Source: Planctomycetota bacterium
GTDB taxonomy: Bacteria; Planctomycetota; Phycisphaerae; Sedimentisphaerales; Anaerohalosphaeraceae
Reading direction: 5' to 3'
Assembly (NCBI GenBank): GCA_003644215.1
Contig: QNBU01000031.1
Location: forward strand, 1-8,867
Length of the DNA: 8,867 bases
Below are positions 6,389 through 8,867 of this stretch, in pieces (position 1 is the first letter of the stretch; each line of letters opens with the position of its first letter). Both the position numbers and the translations under genes were made by a program. Below the pieces are notes generated by a model. The model was not told where the DNA came from and did no database searches. It saw nothing but the letters and a program-made list of their open reading frames with translations.

Positions 6389-8194
6389 TTATTCAGTATT
6401 TTCAATCTGATGCAAGTGCTTTGAAACGCGCAAATTCAGCTCATCCAACTGGGTCTGATCCACATCCGACGGCGCATCGGTCATCAGGCACTGGCCGCGT
6501 TGGGTCTTGGGAAACGCAATGACATCGCGAATGTTTTCGGTTCCCGTCAGCAGCATCGTCAGACGGTCCAGACCAAACGCAATGCCGCCATGCGGCGGAG
6601 CGCCGTAGCCCAATGCTTTCAGGAAAAACCCGAACCGGTCTTCGGCCTGTTTCCGGGAAATATTCAGCAGTTCAAAGACTTTCGCCTGGGTCTGTGGATT
6701 GTGAATACGAACCGAGCCGCCGCCGACCTCCGAGCCGTTGACCACCAGGTCATACGCCTGCGAGCGAATGTTGCCCGGGTCTGTTTCCAGCTTGCCCATA
6801 TCCTCTTCCACCGGCGAGGTAAACGGATGGTGCAGCGAATCGTACCGCTTGGCGTCTTCGTTCCACTCAAACAACGGGAAATCGACCACCCACACAAACT
6901 TATAGTCCTTCGGATCGAACAGCTCAAGCTCTCGACCCAGCCGGACACGCAACGGAGCCAACGCTTTGTTCGCGATGTCCGCCTTGTCGGCAACAAACAG
7001 CATCAAATCACCTTCATTGGCGCCAAACCGCTCGACCAACTGAGCCAATTGTTCATCGGTAAAGAACTTGGCGATACTGCTCTTGGGAACCACAACGCCC
7101 TGCTCGTTCTTTTCAACCTTCATCCATGCCAGACCCTTTGCACCGTAATCGGCCACGAAAGCGGTTAGCTTTTTCTCGATATCGCTGCGGGAATATGTCG
7201 CCCCGCCAGGCGCGCACAGCCCCTTGACAATGCCGCCTTTTTCGACGGTCGAGGTAAACACCTTAAACGACGATTCTTTGGCGATGTCGGAAATGTCTTT
7301 GAGGATCATCTCGAACCGCATATCAGGGCGGTCAATGCCATATTCGTCAATCGCCTGATGATATGGCATTCGGATGACCGGATTGGGAATGTCAACATCC
7401 AGCACTTCTTTGAAGATACGGCGAACGACACCCTCATTCATCGTCATAATGTCATCTTCATCGACAAAGCTCATCTCCACATCGATTTGGGTGAACTCGG
7501 CCTGACGGTCCGCTCGCGGGTCCTCATCGCGGAAACATCGGACAACCTGAAAATAGCGATCCGTTCCGGCGACCATCAAAATCTGCTTAAACAACTGCGG
7601 CGACTGCGGCAAGGCATAAAACTGGCCCTGATACAGCCGGCTGGGAACCAGAAAATCCCGCGCCCCCTCGGGCGTACTCTTGCCCAGCATCGGCGTTTCA
7701 ATCTCCCAGAAACCATTGTCGTCATAATAATCCCGCACGATCTTGGCCACCCGATGCCGCACGGCTAATTTTTCCTGCATCGCTGTCCGCCGCAAATCGA
7801 TGTAGCGGTATTGCAGACGAAGCTCCTCATTGACCTGGTCAGCCGCATCAATCTCAAACGGCGGCGTCTTGGCGGTGTTCAGCACTTCCAACTCTGTAAC
7901 CAGCACCTCGATCTGACCAGTATCCAGACGGGGGTTTTCCAACCCTTCGCCGCGCGGTCGAACAACGCCTTTGGCGGCGATGACCCACTCGCACCGCAGG
8001 TCGCGAGCCGTTTTATGACATGCCGCGTCCGCTTCCGGGTCAAAAACAAGCTGCACCAGCCCGTTTCGGTCTCGCAGGTCGATAAAGACCAGATTTCCGT
8101 GATCCCGATAGGAGTTCACCCAACCGGATAAAACAACGGTTTGTGTGTCATCATCCAACCTCAGTTGGCCGCAGTCATGCGTTCGTTTTAGCAT
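6389..8194 (-). CDS. aspS: Aspartyl-tRNA synthetase, bacterial type, predicted non-discriminating
   Basis: Class II synthetase of 601 residues, full length for the bacterial type. In order: an N-terminal anticodon-binding OB fold (about 1-105, with GWVNSYRDHGNLVFIDLRDR), the RYIDLRR segment (130-136), LVPSR and the PQSPQLFKQ substrate loop (181-204), motif 2 FRDEDPRADRQAEFTQID (221-238), the inserted GAD domain (about 280-420), and motif 3 GGIAFGLDRL (536-545). It charges tRNA-Asp with aspartate in the cytoplasm. His32 in RDHG sits where discriminating enzymes such as that of E. coli have Leu30, and where non-discriminating ones such as that of Pseudomonas have His. It is therefore expected to charge tRNA-Asn as well and to need GatCAB. 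The ATG at 8194 follows a GAGAGAG purine tract (spacing about 7) and a good promoter. Confidence 0.97.
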   Translation of the reverse strand: MLKRTHDCGQLRLDDDTQTVVLSGWVNSYRDHGNLVFIDLRDRNGLVQLVFDPEADAACHKTARDLRCEWVIAAKGVVRPRGEGLENPRLDTGQIEVLVTELEVLNTAKTPPFEIDAADQVNEELRLQYRYIDLRRTAMQEKLAVRHRVAKIVRDYYDDNGFWEIETPMLGKSTPEGARDFLVPSRLYQGQFYALPQSPQLFKQILMVAGTDRYFQVVRCFRDEDPRADRQAEFTQIDVEMSFVDEDDIMTMNEGVVRRIFKEVLDVDIPNPVIRMPYHQAIDEYGIDRPDMRFEMILKDISDIAKESSFKVFTSTVEKGGIVKGLCAPGGATYSRSDIEKKLTAFVADYGAKGLAWMKVEKNEQGVVVPKSSIAKFFTDEQLAQLVERFGANEGDLMLFVADKADIANKALAPLRVRLGRELELFDPKDYKFVWVVDFPLFEWNEDAKRYDSLHHPFTSPVEEDMGKLETDPGNIRSQAYDLVVNGSEVGGGSVRIHNPQTQAKVFELLNISRKQAEDRFGFFLKALGYGAPPHGGIAFGLDRLTMLLTGTENIRDVIAFPKTQRGQCLMTDAPSDVDQTQLDELNLRVSKHLHQIENTE

Positions 8195-8238
8195 AAAATA
8201 ACTCTCTCTTCACAAAAGTTCCTATTTTCAAAGGGCTT

Positions 8239-8267
8239 AACATACCCGAAACACCCCCCTGAGTCAA
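8239..8267 (-). promoter_or_regulatory. Promoter of aspS and the histidine kinase
   Basis: TTGACT (8262-8267), 17-nt spacer, TATGTT (8239-8244). The predicted start near 8232 gives a leader of about 37 nt, too short for a T-box. The TTGACTCAGG 10-mer is shared with the 3D-gene promoter. No separate promoter was seen before the kinase. Confidence 0.65.
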
Positions 8268-8279
8268 TAGCAATCCCGT

Positions 8280-8315
8280 GTCGCCAATTCGGCATTTCGA
8301 CCAAAATGCGCAGGG
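8280..8315. repeat. 36-bp direct repeat, copy 1
   Basis: The copy starts with GTCGCCA and ends with ACCAAAATGCGCAGGG. It matches copy 2 (8391-8426) at 33 of 36 positions, and the last 21 bases (8295-8315) are identical. Both copies keep a GTCG...CGAC inverted pair 14 nt apart (8280-8283 with 8298-8301). It lies 13 bp beyond the aspS -35 box, so it could be a regulatory site or a dispersed intergenic repeat. Confidence 0.7.
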
Positions 8316-8390
8316 GTTGAAAACAAAAAGTCATGAAAAATAAAAAAATTTATCCCCCTATTTCACCAGCATTTATCATTTTATATACCC

Positions 8391-8426
8391 GTCGCCATTT
8401 CGCCCTTTCGACCAAAATGCGCAGGG
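8391..8426. repeat. 36-bp direct repeat, copy 2
   Basis: Second copy, offset by 111 bp and in the same orientation. The three differences from copy 1 all fall in the first 15 bases, between the conserved GTCGCCA and the identical 21-bp block 8406-8426. The GTCG...CGAC pair is kept (8391-8394 with 8409-8412). The A+T-rich DNA between the copies holds no gene I can support. Confidence 0.7.
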
Positions 8427-8586
8427 TTACAGGTAATACAGAGGGGCTAATAAAGCACTTTGACAAGTTAATACAAAAGCACCCCCACAAAAGCACCAGC
8501 GGCGCAAGTAAGCCCGATATAACCCCCGGGATTCTCAAAAACACCTTATGTCCGTACCGAGAGTGTGTGTTATCCAAGCATTTTTC
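8427..8586. other. Intergenic DNA with no supported gene
   Basis: Overlapping frames exist on both strands (8333-8590 on +, 8601-8350 on -). They run through the repeats and promoter sequences, have no ribosome binding site I can identify and no recognisable protein signature. Nothing else was found here. Confidence 0.5.
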
Positions 8587-8615
8587 TTGATTTTGGTGCA
8601 TCTGACTGGTTAAAT
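8587..8615 (+). promoter_or_regulatory. Promoter of the downstream membrane protein gene
   Basis: TTGATT (8587-8592), 17-nt spacer, TTAAAT (8610-8615), with TGG directly before the -10 forming an extended -10 element. Each box matches four of six consensus bases. A start near 8622 gives a leader of about 73 nt before the ATG at 8695. Confidence 0.5.
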
Positions 8616-8694
8616 ACCTCCTGTTTCATCTCTTGTTAATGCAAAAAAGACTGGCCGAGCCCAGAAGCTGCCAGGAAGACGAACGGATGCTTCA

Positions 8695-8867
8695 ATGAAT
8701 GAATTGACCCAACCACATAAAACAGAAACACTTAACTGGTTTAAGCCGGTTCTTTTCGCCGGAATGCTACTGTTCGCTTTTCACGCATCGACCCATATGG
8801 TCGCCGCTGGCGATACCTGGGTGGCAATGGCTTGCGGCAGGCATTTTTCCAATCATGGAGTCGATAC
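8695..8867 (+). CDS. N-terminus of a membrane protein, cut by the window end
   Basis: The frame opens at ATG 8695 and runs to the edge, giving 57 complete residues. They comprise a polar N-terminus with KTETLNWFKP, one hydrophobic helix (about 18-33, VLFAGMLLFAFHAS), then HMVAAGDTWVAMACGRHFSN, a compact segment rich in Gly, Trp and His that looks like an ordered loop after the first membrane helix. It resembles the start of large multi-pass planctomycete membrane proteins, but that is memory rather than a search, and no function is given. The Shine-Dalgarno AGGAAG (8673-8678) is 16 nt from this ATG. It is better placed for an ATG at 8687 that opens a three-codon frame (ATG CTT CAA TGA) overlapping this start, which may matter for translation. 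The gene is divergent from aspS. Confidence 0.75.
   Translation, partial: MNELTQPHKTETLNWFKPVLFAGMLLFAFHASTHMVAAGDTWVAMACGRHFSNHGVD

Noticed and set aside
8195..8232. T-box leader for aspS
   Set aside because: The leader is only about 37 nt from the predicted start, with no specifier stem or T-box sequence.
8350..8601. 83-codon - strand frame and the overlapping 85-codon + strand frame 8333-8590
   Set aside because: They overlap each other, cross the direct repeat and the promoter of the 8695 gene, and lack ribosome binding sites and recognisable motifs.

Overview
The window reads as the chromosome of a Gram-negative bacterium. It has an LPS-type heptosyltransferase, a PlsY acyltransferase, a c-type heme histidine kinase and an AspRS of the bacterial type. 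Gene style and general family resemblance suggest Planctomycetota, perhaps class Phycisphaerae, but that placement is inference without a database search. No phage, IS element, CRISPR array, tRNA or rRNA is visible.

Layout. Positions 2-2026 (+ strand) are an envelope-lipid operon: the C-terminal membrane tail of an unidentified protein, a GT9 heptosyltransferase (waaF-like) and plsY, the last two 2 nt apart. Everything from 2059 to 8267 is on the - strand, convergent with that operon. In transcription order it runs: aspS with its own promoter (8239-8267), then a heme-sensing histidine kinase 54 nt downstream (6334-4694), then a gene-poor stretch of about 530 bp (4160-4693), then a membrane-anchored 3D-domain protein. 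That protein has a strong promoter, a long folded 5' leader and its own terminator. Next comes an independent small-RNA unit (promoter 3322-3350, RNA about 3186-3318, terminator), and finally amrS, which seems to be transcribed without a leader. From 8195 to 8694 there is no convincing gene. That stretch holds the aspS promoter, two copies of a 36-bp direct repeat and a promoter for a divergent + strand membrane protein cut off by the window end (8695 onward).

How it fits together. Two themes are visible: envelope construction and remodelling (heptosyltransferase, PlsY, 3D-domain protein) and sensing or information processing (heme kinase, AspRS). AspRS has His at the position that marks non-discriminating enzymes, which implies that Asn-tRNA is made through a GatCAB amidotransferase encoded elsewhere. 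The most promising non-coding signals are the terminator-promoter-RNA-terminator cassette between the 3D-domain gene and amrS, and the 3D-gene leader, whose predicted fold hides the ribosome binding site.
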